Origin: Raphanus sativus
Lineage: Eukaryota > Streptophyta > Magnoliopsida > Brassicales > Brassicaceae
Direction: 5' to 3'
NCBI RefSeq assembly: GCF_000801105.2
Contig: NC_079512.1
Span: 33,683,848-33,747,847 of the forward strand
DNA length: 64,000 nt
Below the pieces are notes generated by a model. That model made no database searches, had not been told where the DNA came from, and saw nothing but the letters and a program-made list of their open reading frames with translations. Shown here one piece after another: positions 13,012-24,788 of this stretch; the first letter of the stretch is position 1, and each line of letters opens with the position of its first letter. Made by a program: the position numbers and the translations under genes.

Positions 13012-13132
13012 GATGTCATCGTATGCTGCTGATTCGGTAGAGGTCTCCGAAGATTGTTGGCGGAATATTGCCCGATGTCATCGTATGCTGCTGATTCGGT
13101 AGAGGTCTCCGAAGATTGTTGGCGGAATATTG
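13009..13132 (+). repeat. 62-bp exact tandem duplication
   Basis: The 62-base unit starting CCCGATGTCATCG occurs at 13009-13070 and again, unchanged, at 13071-13132. The first copy begins with the last three bases of the palindromic element and includes its target duplication, so this duplication happened after the insertion and is recent. Confidence 0.9.
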
Positions 13133-15479
13133 CTTTGGGTCCATATAACTCATTCGGCCCATGAAATTCCCTCTTGGTATTGTTTGCTCTATATCATTGA
13201 TGGGCTTTTGCTACGCCCTTATAAGTGCCACGAAGAAGCTAACACGCGATTATTATCGCCTTAATAAGTCAAACAAGTTAGGCGAAGTCGGTACACTCGA
13301 TTGTTTCTACTTCATTTGTCTCCATGTATGAAAAAGTCAAAGCTCAAACAGGCTAATACTCAAAAGATGAACGTGCTATTCATTTTTAACACTATTGATT
13401 CCGTTGTCAGAAAAAAAAGAATTATGCATACAATGTCTTAATTATTACACTACATGAACCTATTCGCATATGAAGTTGATACCATGATCAGTTACTGTTC
13501 TTTTAAAATTTTACAGATATGTTTGTTTTTTCTTTCTAACTTGATATGTTTCTGTTTTGATGACCCTTTTTATTGTTATCGTTGTTTACTCTCACATAAA
13601 AACGGTGGGTCACATATACTAGAGACAAAATGTCGGTCACATATAAGCCCCAGACAAATTGATTATAACTAATACCGTTATTGGCCAGCCCTAATCTATT
13701 TATTCATTCATATAACATGTTATCGGTACTGGAATGGATGAGATATTAGAAGATAAGTGGTTATACAAAATTTTTTTTGGCTAAAAGTGGTTATTCAAAA
13801 AATTACGGTAGATGATTTTAGAAAGTTAAATGAGCTATTCAAGAATGTCGTTTGGATTATATATATAGAGAATATATTTAAATGAAAATTTGGGTGATTT
13901 CTATTAAAATAACAAATTTATTATTATCCAAATATAATTTGTAAAAGTATTTAAGACTCATTATTATTGAATTTGATATTTTATAGAATAATCTTAGATT
14001 CACTATTTTTATTTTTCACTTATTTTAAAAATATTTTAAACTGTAGTGTTTTGAAATTTTTAAATGATTTTAGAATGTTTGGATGAAGTATTTTTGTAAA
14101 AATAAAAATAAATTTTGTAGTTTTTGGTAAGATTTAATAGTAGTTTAACAAAATTTATAATAAACTCTCTAATCATATAAAATCATTTTATCAAATCATC
14201 TCCAATTTTAAATTGAGTACAATCTCAATAATATTTTCACTTTGGGGACAGACTTTATCTTTAACAGAAGAAGGTTTCCCTCTACGCTTTAAATATCTGA
14301 TTAATACACTCATTAAAGCTTGGTCAGTTAATAATAATTTAGTTTTAACATGTCATTGCAGTTATTATATTTCACCGTCGGTGGTTTCTCAACAGATTAT
14401 CGATTGAACGATACCGGTTGTTGAACGTAATAAAGATTGCGGTGAAGTCTATACAAGACATTAACATGACTTATGTTAAAATTTAAGAAAATTATTAAAT
14501 TGACTATTAGACTTTCAGATATAATAAAAGAATTGAGGATACCACGTTGACCCATCACGTGACATGTTGTTAATCAAGAGAAATGGTTGATTAATTTACA
14601 ACAATTCGTGAAAACTGAAAACTCATTTACGTAATTGATGTTACCAAGTCGAGATTAAGTTGTAGTCAACCATTTTGGGCGTTAAACAAGGGTTCTCCCT
14701 CATTAGTTTCCAAGTTTAAAATTTTAACAAAACGACGACTAAAATTTAGTAGAACTATGAATATCAAAAACTGACCATATGTAGCTAGTCGATAAGCAAT
14801 TACTAATAAATGACCAATTTTTAACGATTCTTTTCCCTATATGTATAGAGTAATAAACTTATACGTTTTCTAGCATAAACATAGAGAGATACATAAAAAA
14901 AAGGCTAGAGACAAAAAAAGTCGCTAAGCAACAAAAGAGAAACACATGGTTTATAAGTAACAAAAAGAAAACATTTTAGGCTTTAGCTCAAGAAAAGAAA
15001 AAGAATGAGACTGGCATGAGCATGAGCAATTGAGCAGAGCATGAGCATGAGCATGATAGACATAATGGTGTCAGTTCTGGTTTGGTCTATTCATTAATGG
15101 GCATAGTAATTAAAGTTGTAGACCAATTCGAACCTATACATTAACTTCACTTTTTCATAACATTTGAAATGTAACTTCATAAAAATTCATGTAAAGAAAC
15201 TTTTTGATACCAAAGAAAAACATTGAAAAGGGAGATGAAAGTAACTCATACAGCCTACAGGCACAATAATTTGACATTTTGACATAGTCAGTTTTCTAAG
15301 AACTGACTGAGACTCTTACTCCTAACATGAAAAATAAAACTAAGATAATTAAAAAGTAAAGTGCTACAGAAAAAATGAAAGTAATATACAACATAACAGT
15401 TAATGAGAAACTAAATTGGACTAAAACTGAGACTGAATCAGGTCCTACATCTCTGTTCTAATTTCAAGGCTCTATTTCT
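13133..15479. other. Intergenic DNA and GATA5-like 3' flank
   Basis: No gene recognised. It is AT-rich, with a short imperfect CATGAG repeat run at about 15014-15055. The final few hundred bases should be the 3' UTR of the minus-strand GATA gene. Confidence 0.4.
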
Positions 15480-16603
15480 TCAAAAACTTGGTACAGCCTG
15501 TGGGGTCTTAACAGGCTGGTTTAAACCGGTTGAGCTGTCATCGGTCGGCTCTTTCTTCCGCCGCATCTCTATGACTTTGCGGTGGTGGTTGGAGTGAAGC
15601 TCGCTCGAAAATGTGGGGCTACAAGCGGGTCTGTACTCTGGTAGTAACCGACCCGACTTATACCGAACACCACACGCATTGCAAAGCGTCTTGGCTCCCT
15701 TGGGTCCTGCTCTCCACTGCGGAGTTTTCTGAACGCCACAGTGACTGCACCGTCGCTGCGGCTGCTGCTGCTGAAACTTGCCGCTGAAAACAGACTCTGC
15801 CGACCTTTTCTTGTGCTTCTTGGGAGCGGGAGGCTTCTCGGACGTGAAGTCATGCTCGAGCAGCTCAGCGCCGGAGAACCACGGGCTCGAAAGACCCGAA
15901 GAGGAGGAGGATGAGGAGGTGGAGCTCGACGAGGAAGGACCCGAGGAGCCAAGCGACCAGGGTTTGACTCCGTTCCGGTTCCGTCTGCTACGGGCTTTGG
16001 CTGGGAAAGGGGACTTGAAACAAGACTCTTCAGAGGCTGGAGTCACTGGGTGTTTCCGGTTACCGGTTAACCACGCAGGTTTTTCAACCGGTGTTCCGGT
16101 TAGATTGGGAGCCGAATATTCCGTGAAGGAATCGTCGACGAAATGAGATAACCACTCAAGGTCCGCTAATTCATCCATCTAATGACAACAAAAAAAAATT
16201 TAAAAGAAAACATTTTAGTGATATAAATTAAAGCAAAACATCTCTCTAATTTTGGTTTAAGGAATTTTTTTTTAAAAGTTACCGGTACGGGGAGTTGGTT
16301 TGAAGGGAGAGAACCAAAATCGTTGGTTCGGCCAAGTACTTCTTCGACGTCGTTTGGTTGCTCGGAGGAGACACAGAGCACAACCTCTTGTTGAGCCTTG
16401 GGAACTTCGGCCGCTTCTTCCTCCGCGAAAACGTCGTCGTTTGACAAGTCAAGTAAGTCGTCTACGGAGAAATCTTCGGAGGAAAAGTCATTTTGAGCGG
16501 TCGTGACGGCGAGAAACTCTTCGTAAACCGGAGGAGGAGGAGTCGTTTTCAAAGCCATCTCTTGTCTGATACTGCTCTTCAACCCAGCTTCCATGCGTTC
16601 CAT
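15480..16603 (-). CDS. GATA5: GATA-type zinc finger transcription factor (GATA5-like)
   Basis: Two exons on the minus strand (16603-16283 and 16178-15480) meet in phase 0 and give 339 residues. The C-terminal half holds one class IV GATA finger, C-x2-C-x18-C-x2-C with cysteines at 251, 254, 273 and 276, followed by the basic tail [20 protein letters not shown]. The N-terminus carries the motif [16 protein letters not shown], an acidic activation-like segment, and the middle is serine-rich. Such proteins bind WGATAR sites in the nucleus. Similarity to Arabidopsis GATA5 (AT5G66320) extends over the whole protein. The start is the ATG three bases after a 5'-UTR intron acceptor; its donor lies at about 16763. 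The neighbours come from chromosome-4-type synteny, so the gene appears relocated. Confidence 0.93.
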
Positions 16604-18644
16604 TTCCTGTAAGGAAAAAAAAAGACGAAAACGTACACAAAAGAACGTTACTTTCATTCTCAAGGCAAACGAAAAAAAAAATCAAATAGATATTCAGTAA
16701 CGAGATGGAAAGTCTTAACAACTTCTTCTATATTCCTTAAAATTAGAGAGATATTAAAAATACCTAAGACAGAGAGAGAGTTCTGAGAAGACGAGAGACG
16801 AATGAGCGGTGTGGAGAGAGGATGAAGAAGGATAATAAAAGAGAGAAAGAAATATAACATTTACTCAGTTTTTATTAAACCTTTTTTAGGTTAAATAAAA
16901 AATGACAGTTTTTGTTTCTTATTTGCGCTCATCTCGGGAATAACTTTCCCTCCCGCTTCAGTGGTTTTGATTTTGCACTAATTTGTTAACATAAATTAAA
17001 AAAATACAAAAAAAAAGTTAAATGTGTCCATTATTAAATTAATAATGAATGCAAAAGACGATAATAACCTTAAAAAGCAATAATGAAGAAAAAAGCATGT
17101 CTTCGGAGTAAAGGTTAAGTGAGAGAACTGAAATGATGCAGACAAATGGCGGGCCAGCTTTTGTCCTTACCACGAGAAAATTATTCCTCCTTTTTTTTTC
17201 GCTCTCATTATCCTTCAGACTAAACCAACAAATAAAAATATTATTCTTCATCTAATATACATTCTATTAAGACAAATAAAAGGAAAAGTATCTGTGAGAT
17301 TCCAACTTTTTTCTCTGTACTAAATTAGTTTAGATTCTCTCCGTAGTTACTATTTTATCTCTATATTATAGATTTTTTTTTTATATTAGTATCTTCTAAG
17401 TTGGAAAAATCAAAAAAATGAGTGTTTAATTGTTTTTAATCAGGTTTAAGTGGTTGTTTGGTTAAAGGGTTAAATCATTTTTGAAAAAATTGGTACCGTT
17501 TTTCCAACCTAATGAAGGAATTTGATTTTCGAATTTAAGGATTATAGATCATAGAGTAGTGTGTATATATATATATAATCTTGAAAAGATAATAATAAAA
17601 AAATCTTGGGAAATTTAATTTTGTTGGTATATATATATAATCTCGAAAAGATAATAATAAAAAAATCTTGGGAAATTTAATTTTGTTGGTAAAAGAAAGA
17701 AAGAAATCTGATGATGTGTCGTGCTCTGTTTAGTTATGTCCCACGCATTTGACGTGGTCGAACCAATCAGATTTCTTAATACATTGTTTCCATACTGACT
17801 TTTCCATAATTATTTAGAAGAAAATGAAAAACAAATCATGGAGTTTTTTTCCCTAACTTCTGCTTGGAATACATAATATGTGTAATATATTCTTACATTT
17901 AGGGACTCATGATTTTTCTGTATGTCTTACAAACGCGAATGACATACAAACGTGAATGAGTTCGAGAAATATTTTAAACTAAACGATTAAATTATCTTCG
18001 ACTTGCATGTCGGCAGAGTGTGCTTATAGTCCCTTTTATGTTATTTTGTTTTTGTTTTGCGAAGCAACTGTTTATATTGTTAACATGTTTGAAAAAAAAA
18101 AAAAAGAAGGAAGGAAGAAACGTAGTGGGGAATGTGACAGAGAATGAAGAGAGAAGACTATACGTCCCACGAGAGTCGTTCGCCACTTTTGAATTTTCCA
18201 AACCAGTTAAGACGTTTCAGTCAGTCTTCAGTTTTGTATGGACCATTCAAAATAATTTTAACAGCTTCAACCCCAAAAAGATGATATATAATATGGTTGC
18301 GGGTTTGTTAATTTTTCATCATCATCATAAGTAGATAGTTTGGTTGTATTATCCACTCGGGAGATTTTTTTGAAAAAATATCGAATTTGAAAACTTGGAG
18401 CGGCCCACAAAATGGGTAGTTGGAGCGGGAAATCATTCAATTTTGTCACATATTGACTGCTCATGCCCGTGGCTTCTAGTACCTTTCACCTTACAAACTT
18501 TTTCTTATATTTAAAACAATCTGCCACACACACCAAATTAAAAAAATAAAATAAAAACGATTACTGCCAATTTAGGTAAATCAAGCTGTATTGCATGTGA
18601 GAATTAAGAATACATTTTAGACAATTTGACGTTGCTAGTTCAAC
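16604..18644. other. GATA5-like promoter, leader intron and spacer
   Basis: On the minus strand the 5'-UTR exon ends at 16764 with a GTATTT donor, and the leader intron runs to an acceptor at about 16607 just before the ATG. Upstream DNA is AT-rich, with a 62-bp tandem repeat near 17.6 kb. No other gene was seen. Confidence 0.5.
17576..17699 (+). repeat. 62-bp tandem repeat, AT-rich
   Basis: A unit beginning TAATCTTGAAAAGATAATAA at 17576 repeats at 17638 with about one mismatch plus differences in the TA-run. It contains AATCTTGGGAAATTTAATTT. Local duplication upstream of the GATA gene; function unknown. Confidence 0.8.
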
Positions 18645-18652
18645 TTTATAAT

Positions 18653-19345
18653 TAGGGCTGGGCATTTTATCCGTTAAATTTGATTCGATTCGTTATCCGT
18701 TGCTATTCGATTCGAAAATTCCGAATATCCGTAAGCTTTCGAAGCAAAGCAAATACTAAAATTCAATATCCGTCAAAATCGAAGCAAATCACAAATATTA
18801 AAATTTTGGGAAGCGAATATCCGATCCGATCCGTCAATATATAAATACATGTATATTTTGATTATATTTAAAGTTTTAAATGTATAAAATTATATAATTA
18901 TTATTCTAATATATTATTTGATAGATTCTATTCATATTATTACTTATATAAAAGTATTACATAAAAGGAAGAGAAAATATTTACGATAATTATAATTTTT
19001 TTTTAAGTTTTGTGTTATTATAATTTTAACTAAGTTTAAAAATTTACAAAATATGAAGATTCATTGCTTTTTTTAATTTTTATCTTTTATATCATGCAAA
19101 AAATATATTTTACAAAACAAATTTGTATCAAATTTTTAAGATTATTTGTATTAATCAAAACAAATGAGAGATCCGTAAGTATCCGCGAATATCCGCAAAT
19201 ATCTATTTATTTTCCGGATATCCGTTTTTCCGAATATCCGTATTTTTCCGAAGCAAAGCAAATCGAAAAATCAGATATCCGTAACATTCGAAGCAAATCA
19301 CAAATACCTTCAAAAACCCGAATATCCGATCCGTGCCCAGGCCTA
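18653..19345. mobile_element. hAT-like non-autonomous element 2
   Basis: The ends are TAGGGCTGGGCA on the left and, in reverse complement, TAGGCCTGGGCA on the right, nearly the same termini as element 1 at 6.5 kb. A perfect 8-bp duplication, TTTATAAT, lies at 18645-18652 and 19346-19353. Subterminal regions are arrays of degenerate CGAATATCCG/ATCCG repeats instead of the CGGGTC repeats of element 1. No transposase frame. It sits inside what appears to be the first intron of the broken AT4G25170-like copy. Confidence 0.8.
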
Positions 19346-19353
19346 TTTATAAT

Positions 19354-19905
19354 TGTCGTTGTTTCTTATGAATTTCAAAACATGCTTTCTTGTTTAACGA
19401 GACATTCAGTAACTCTTGATTCTTGTAATTTGTTGGAAAGAACATAAATCCTGGCTGGTTAATTCGTTATGCCATCACAAAGGGCACATGAATGGCTTTT
19501 AACATTTTGTACGGAGCATGGTAATATCAATGCGGTGGTGAGAGAGAGAGATTGAGTAGTACAAGAATGGCATTAGTCAAGCTTTATCGACCAAGTCGGT
19601 CTTAAATAATGTAGCTTTTACTGGTGCACCGAACTATGAAAAACACGATAAAGTTCTGAAGTCTTATGTCTTGATCTCCATTGTGGTTGTTATGACGTCC
19701 TGAGCATGCAACAAGTCTTGATCGTTTCAAATTTTGTCAATGCATTTTGTATTCTGTCTCTTGGACACAGCTTGTCTAAACCAAGTCATTTGTACTCTGG
19801 TTTTGGCACTCAATTGTTGACACTGTAGAGTAGACGATTCACTCAGTTGCGTTTACTATCACAAACAAGTCTGAACGTTTCAAATTGCTAAGAGTTTGCT
19901 TTTAC
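19354..19905 (+). pseudogene. Broken second copy of the AT4G25170-like gene
   Basis: Sequence from about 19360 matches intron 1 of the intact gene (from about 10570), then parts of exons 3 and 4 and the 3' UTR (intact gene 11240-11350 and 11640-11880). Matches include TTTCTTATGAATTTC, ATGGCATTAGTCAAG, TGCAACAAGTCTTGATCG and the following UTR. Exon 2 and most of exons 3-4 are deleted, and the final coding part has lost its frame, so no protein can be made. The order intact gene, GATA5-like gene, relic suggests a tandem copy separated by inserted DNA. Confidence 0.75.
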
Positions 19906-20065
19906 TCCCCAATACCATTGGATCTTTTACAACACAAGAAGACATAAAAGAAGAGTTTCTACGATCATGACAGGTCTCTAGTTAAAATAATCTAAGTGGA
20001 CAATACTACTTACTACGCTCTTCACAATATTTTATGAACAAGACCCACTGCGAGTAGAACAACCT

Positions 20066-22203
20066 TCACTTGTGTTTCTGCATGTCTGGTTCAGAGTTCA
20101 GAAGAGACTCAACATCTGGAGTAACAGTCGCAAACTTCGCTGAAGAACCAATGCGACAGCAGTTCCTCTCTTTGCTGTCGATAGCCGCCACATCATTATG
20201 AAATATTGTATTTGGACCTGGCGACACCTGCATTTGTGTTTAGGACTAAAGAGTTTAGAGAGATGATGAAGAGCTACAAAGCAGAGTTGGATTTAACAGA
20301 ATAACTTACATCATAGAGGACATCTCCAAGCTTCAACTTGACAGTACCGCTCTTGTAAACTAGCATTTTGCCCATGAACCCCTCCGGTAAACCTTCAAAA
20401 GGGCTGCTTCTCTCAGATAATGATCTCTTGGCGATTGCTCCAGTCGGTTGCTTCGTTACAGGGAGACAGTCAGGAATCTTAAAGAGAAGCATCTGTTTTT
20501 TGCAGTGTTGTCCCTGCAGGCAGCTCAGAAGATACAATCAGTGAAGAGTTCACATCTATGTCAATTACCAACATGTTTACAAGCTCATTACCATTGTCAG
20601 ACCGAGTTCTTCTGCTGAGTTGATGTTGTTCTCATCATAATGAAGGTGTTTAGCCACGTTCCCAAATTCCTCCTGGTCAAGAAGTTCTAACAACACAACA
20701 AAGAGGTGATCAAAAGCAGAAATCAAGCACATTCACAAAGCTGAACTTTGAGATTCACATCAGAGCATACCTGGATCACCAGAGTTGGGCTTTCTCAAAG
20801 GAAGAACAGTAGGATAGTAGGAGTTTATATCCTGGAACATGAAAATGAGAACCAACCTTATGTCACATAAACTAACACAAGAGAGAGAGAAACTGGAGAG
20901 GGAAAATCAAGATTTTTTTTTTAAATCTTGAGTGTCTCTAGTTACCCAAGGTTCAAAGTAGTCCTGCTCAATTCTCGTAACACGATTATGAACCTCTTCT
21001 ACATCTTTCAGGGCAGTATCACTAGAAATAACAGGAACAATAGCAGCAGAGGGAAGAGTAGCAGAAGAAGAAGAGGGTTTCACATCAGAGTCGTGTTTAT
21101 CATCTTCTTTAGGAACCCCATACGACTTTATTGCATGTGACGAGAAGTTTGGTTGGAATGCAACTTCAACCGGAGATGCTGCACGATTTCAAAAAAAAAA
21201 AACATTTCAAGAACCATCGTTGCTACAATACATACCAGAACCTTCTTCACTCATGATTTTCAGATAACCCATTTACAGAACTTCACATTATACATCAATG
21301 AAGAATTGCAAAAAAAAAACATAGAGACGGTGGTTATTAATCACCTTTTGTTTCGGTTTTAGGTCTCCTCCGGCCAATCTGCAACAACAACAACAAGAGA
21401 AGATGGATGATAACATCTAAGCGGCTAAAGGGTACAATCAAGTATAATCAACACATGTTACGCCGTCATGGACCAACTCATTTCATGATAGAAAGCTCTA
21501 AGAGCCATCCTTAAACCATTTGGTGCATATTTGATATTTGTTTTTTTTAACTACTCATATTTGATAGATTTATTTATCATCTTACTTGTATCATTTGCTG
21601 CATATCGTTGATAAAAATAGGAAGAAAACACACCGTTTTGGTATTATGCGAACATAAATAATCTAAAAGGTGTAAGATGTAAACTATTTTAAAATTAAGG
21701 AAACTAGTACGGTTAGATTTAACTGTTAATTTAAATCTTGTTAATTTGATCAAAAAAAAAAAAAAAAAAATCTTGTTAATAAAAATAGGAAAGCAGCAAA
21801 GGTTGAGAAGACATACGCCGATACGTTTAGCGATCTGTCGTGCTGCTTTTTTATTCTCTTCCTCAGCCGCATCAGCTTCACTGTGTTTGTGTTCAGACAA
21901 AAAACATATACAATTTTTTTAAAGCATGTAATAATTCATGTGTGTGTAAAAAATAAGCAAGGATCTTGAGGAAAATTACGTTTTGGATATTGGAGGGATC
22001 GGTCGGGGAGAAGGCGTGGGAGCTCTGGGTTGAAACCTCCTCTGACGAGAAGGAGAAGAGGGAGAGACAATTTCAGTGAGAACTCAATTTCGCGGCGGAG
22101 TGAGTTTTCGGTGAGATTTGAGCTGAAAATTACAGAATTGAATGAGGAGATGGGAATCAGTGTTTACCTTGGACTTAACGGGAACCTGAGAGCCTGAATC
22201 CAT
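20066..22203 (-). CDS. RNA polymerase III subunit RPC4 (RPC53-like)
   Basis: Minus-strand exons that join in frame: 22203-22168, 22041-21980, 21880-21817, 21378-21345, an optional 9-nt exon 21244-21236, 21178-20946, 20831-20771, 20686-20592, 20513-20310 and 20227-20066. The product is 319 residues (316 without the microexon). The N-terminus is Arg/Lys/Pro-rich with a segment IAKRIG followed by IGRRRPK, as in RPC4 proteins. The C-terminal part has the family signature GKMLVYKSGTVKLKLGDVLY followed by SPGPNTIFHNDVAAIDS. RPC4 pairs with RPC5 in the TFIIF-like heterodimer of Pol III and helps initiation and termination at tRNA and 5S genes in the nucleus. Synteny supports AT4G25180. Exon 3-5 borders are the least certain. 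Confidence 0.85.
21733..21780 (+). repeat. 22-nt A-tailed insertion in an RPC4 intron
   Basis: The 13-mer AAATCTTGTTAAT at 21733-21745 recurs at 21768-21780, and between them lie TTGATC and a run of A's. It reads as a target-site duplication flanking a nearly empty poly-A retroposon. Confidence 0.55.
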
Positions 22204-23416
22204 GGCTGTCGCCGGCGAGGGAAACGGAAACGGGAGAAAAAAAATTAGGGATTTGGTTTTAAGGATGTTCGAACTCGGGACCTCGGAAAATCTGAAATAA
22301 GGAATTTCCAAGTGACCTAGTAGCGCTTTTACTGATGTTGATTAGTGTTAGGTATATAAAGTATATGTTCCTGTTCTTTTTTCCTTGGGTTAGTTTCTGA
22401 TCTTTAATTATATTTAATTAATTGGGTGAACCAAGATAATAACAGTGTTATTCGAACCAACTACTAGATTTATGTCTTAAACCAAAGCAATTGGGGTTAA
22501 GTTGATTAGTTAGAAAATGATAATAGATGTGAAGAGACAAAATATGGCATTTTGCATTGCTACATTTATGGAACAGCTTTTACTTTCTTGCCTCTTTCCT
22601 TTAACATTGTCTGTTGTCTCATTCCACCTTACAGTTTAGCCTCTTTGTTTTGAGATACTATATGAATTTATGATGGATGCCGATCATTGATTAATCATCG
22701 CTTGAACTATAAATTTCGTATATTGTTATAGGAGTTTATTACTCACTCTTTACGTACACTTGTTTTAGCTTGGGATTAGATAGTTTAACCTCAGAGAATG
22801 ACACAGTTAAGCCTTGTTCTTTTGATGAACGCTGACGCAGCGGCTAACGTCAAAAATTTAACAAACAAAAAAGAGAAATGTAAGTGCTGCGTCGTTAAAG
22901 ACTTCCCGCCGGCGACTGTCGCAGTTCATCTTTTCCGTGTTTCTTTCGACGCCGTAAAAAGCAGCGTCTCCATACGTCCGCTTGCATCAACTGATTTGTT
23001 GCTTGCGTCTCCTTATTGTTATCTTTCGACTCTCTGTTTTAATTCACTGCTGACCTGTTACTTTAATTCTTTTATATTTTCGTATGGTTACCGCTGACGC
23101 GCTGCGTTTCCTAAAAGAACAAGGAAAACGTTATCAGCAATGTTTAAAGTTCACCACTTTCGTTTCGTATGGTTACCGCTGACGCCCTGCGTTTCCCAAA
23201 AGAACTTTCGTTTTCTATAATGTAATTAACTTTTAGTTACACATCCCAACTTTTGAGTTAGCAGAAAAACGCTATCAGCAATGTTTCAAATGTTCTCTCT
23301 GTTCGTCAGTCTTCTGGATTAAATGAACCTTTAAGCTACTCTCCTTCGCCTGTTGAAAACGAAAGTTCACCACTTTAGCTGATCTTTAAAGTTCTAACTG
23401 AAAAAATATAAAGCAA
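22204..23416. other. Spacer with repeated GCTGACGC blocks
   Basis: Upstream DNA of the RPC4 gene and downstream DNA of QWRF7. From about 22825 to 23400 it is less AT-rich and has internal repeats: CGTATGGTTACCGCTGACGC at 23081 and 23166, AACGYTATCAGCAATGTTT at about 23128 and 23268, GTTCACCACTTT twice. This looks like part of a transposon with subterminal repeats; no ends found and no gene seen. Confidence 0.45.
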
Positions 23417-24788
23417 TCAAAGCACTTTGGAAGGATTTACCGCAAATACAGGACCAAGGAAAAGGCTCTTCTCCAACTCTTCAAAATATAACAATTCTTG
23501 TTTGAACATGCTCAGCAATTCTGTCATCTCGTAAAGGATTATTTCAACCTGCTGATATTTAATCACACAAACATTCTTAAATTAATACATTCTTCATATG
23601 AATGAAAAAAAGCTATAAAAATACATCTTAATAAACAAAGTGGAATTACTCGTGGGAGAAACTTGATGAAAATGTCTTCGATCTCATCCATGACTTCTAT
23701 AGCTCTGACCATTTCTTCATGTATGGATACCACATCTACCTGTACCTTCCACACTATTATTTTCCTTCTCTTCACAAACCGTAATCAAAGTAAACAAAAT
23801 TGCCTTACCGTTGCACCATGTTGGAGGGGTAAACGAACAGACAAAGCGTGCAGTTTTCGAGTTAGCTTGCTCAACGCTTCACAGTTTTTCGCATCCAGTT
23901 TTGTCCACTCATTGAGTAAAGGCAGTTGGAGGCTCAGAACTTGAAGTAGTTTAATTTCTTGACGTAGCTTTTGAACTTCGATTAAATTTTCCACTACGTA
24001 CTTCCTCGTTTTGTATATCCTAAGCCAAACCCAAAACAATTGGTCCTGAAATAAATCACACAGATATATTGATATATATTCGATGTAAACATTTTAATAC
24101 GCTTTTGCACAAATGAAAGTAACAAGTTTTGTACCTCAACGTTAACCTTAAGGTTAGCCATAGTGGCTTCTGTTCTTGCGTTAATAAACCTTAGTTGAAT
24201 TAATCTGTTGTGTAACATCCTAAACCGGTGATACTCTTCCTCTTGTACCCGAGATACTTTCTTCTGTGACTTAAAGTACTTCAAAACTCCTGCCACGGCT
24301 CCACCGCCACCGCTTCTCATCTTGGCCTTGCTTACCGGTGACTCAGGCGGCGTGTGACACGTTGAAGCCGCCTGAGCTGAGCTTGATGAAGAAACTCTCC
24401 CCGGGGACAATGCCCACGCTGATGGACGTGAGCTAGCTCCCGGTTTTGTATCTTTAGATGAAGTGTTACTACGAGGACTGCCACGCTCACGTTGCTCCAA
24501 GTACCGAGCAAACGCCTCTCTGCTGGTTCTACCGTTATTCACCTCGTGAGATCTTGACGCGCTGTTTCTAGCTGGGATCATGTCGCTGGATTTCGGGTTG
24601 GTGGGTCTGGAAGATCTTGTTGTGGATTGTGATCTGCTTATCATCACGTGTTTGCTTAAATTGGAAGGAGAAGAGGAAGAAGAGGATGAACAAGAAGACA
24701 AGTAGGAGGTTATACTCCGGCTTCGGTCAATATCCGGTGACGGAGGCCGAACTCTGCGACTAGTGGTGGTGGTGATGGTCGTTACCAT
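23417..24788 (-). CDS. QWRF7: QWRF motif-containing protein (QWRF7-like)
   Basis: Four minus-strand exons, 24788-24135, 24045-23809, 23739-23650 and 23548-23417, give 370 residues. The first 150 residues are Ser/Arg/Pro-rich and probably disordered and basic, as in QWRF/EDE1/HAUS8-type microtubule-associated proteins. The DUF566 region follows, with a short motif reading QLRF (residues 198-201) in place of QWRF, within RLIQLRFINARTEA. The rest is helical and coiled-coil-like, including the segment VDVVSIHEEMVRAIEVMDEI. Family members act on microtubules; this member's role is not known to me. It lies head-to-tail downstream of RPC4's promoter side, as AT4G25190 does. The last exon could continue differently, but the given stop follows in frame. 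Confidence 0.88.

Noticed and set aside
15569..16146. Frames in other registers across the GATA5-like exon
   Set aside because: Antisense or frame-shifted shadows of a GC-richer coding exon.
22798..23097. Plus-strand frame of 99 codons
   Set aside because: It lies in the GCTGACGC repeat cluster, no recognisable domain, no flanking exon signals.
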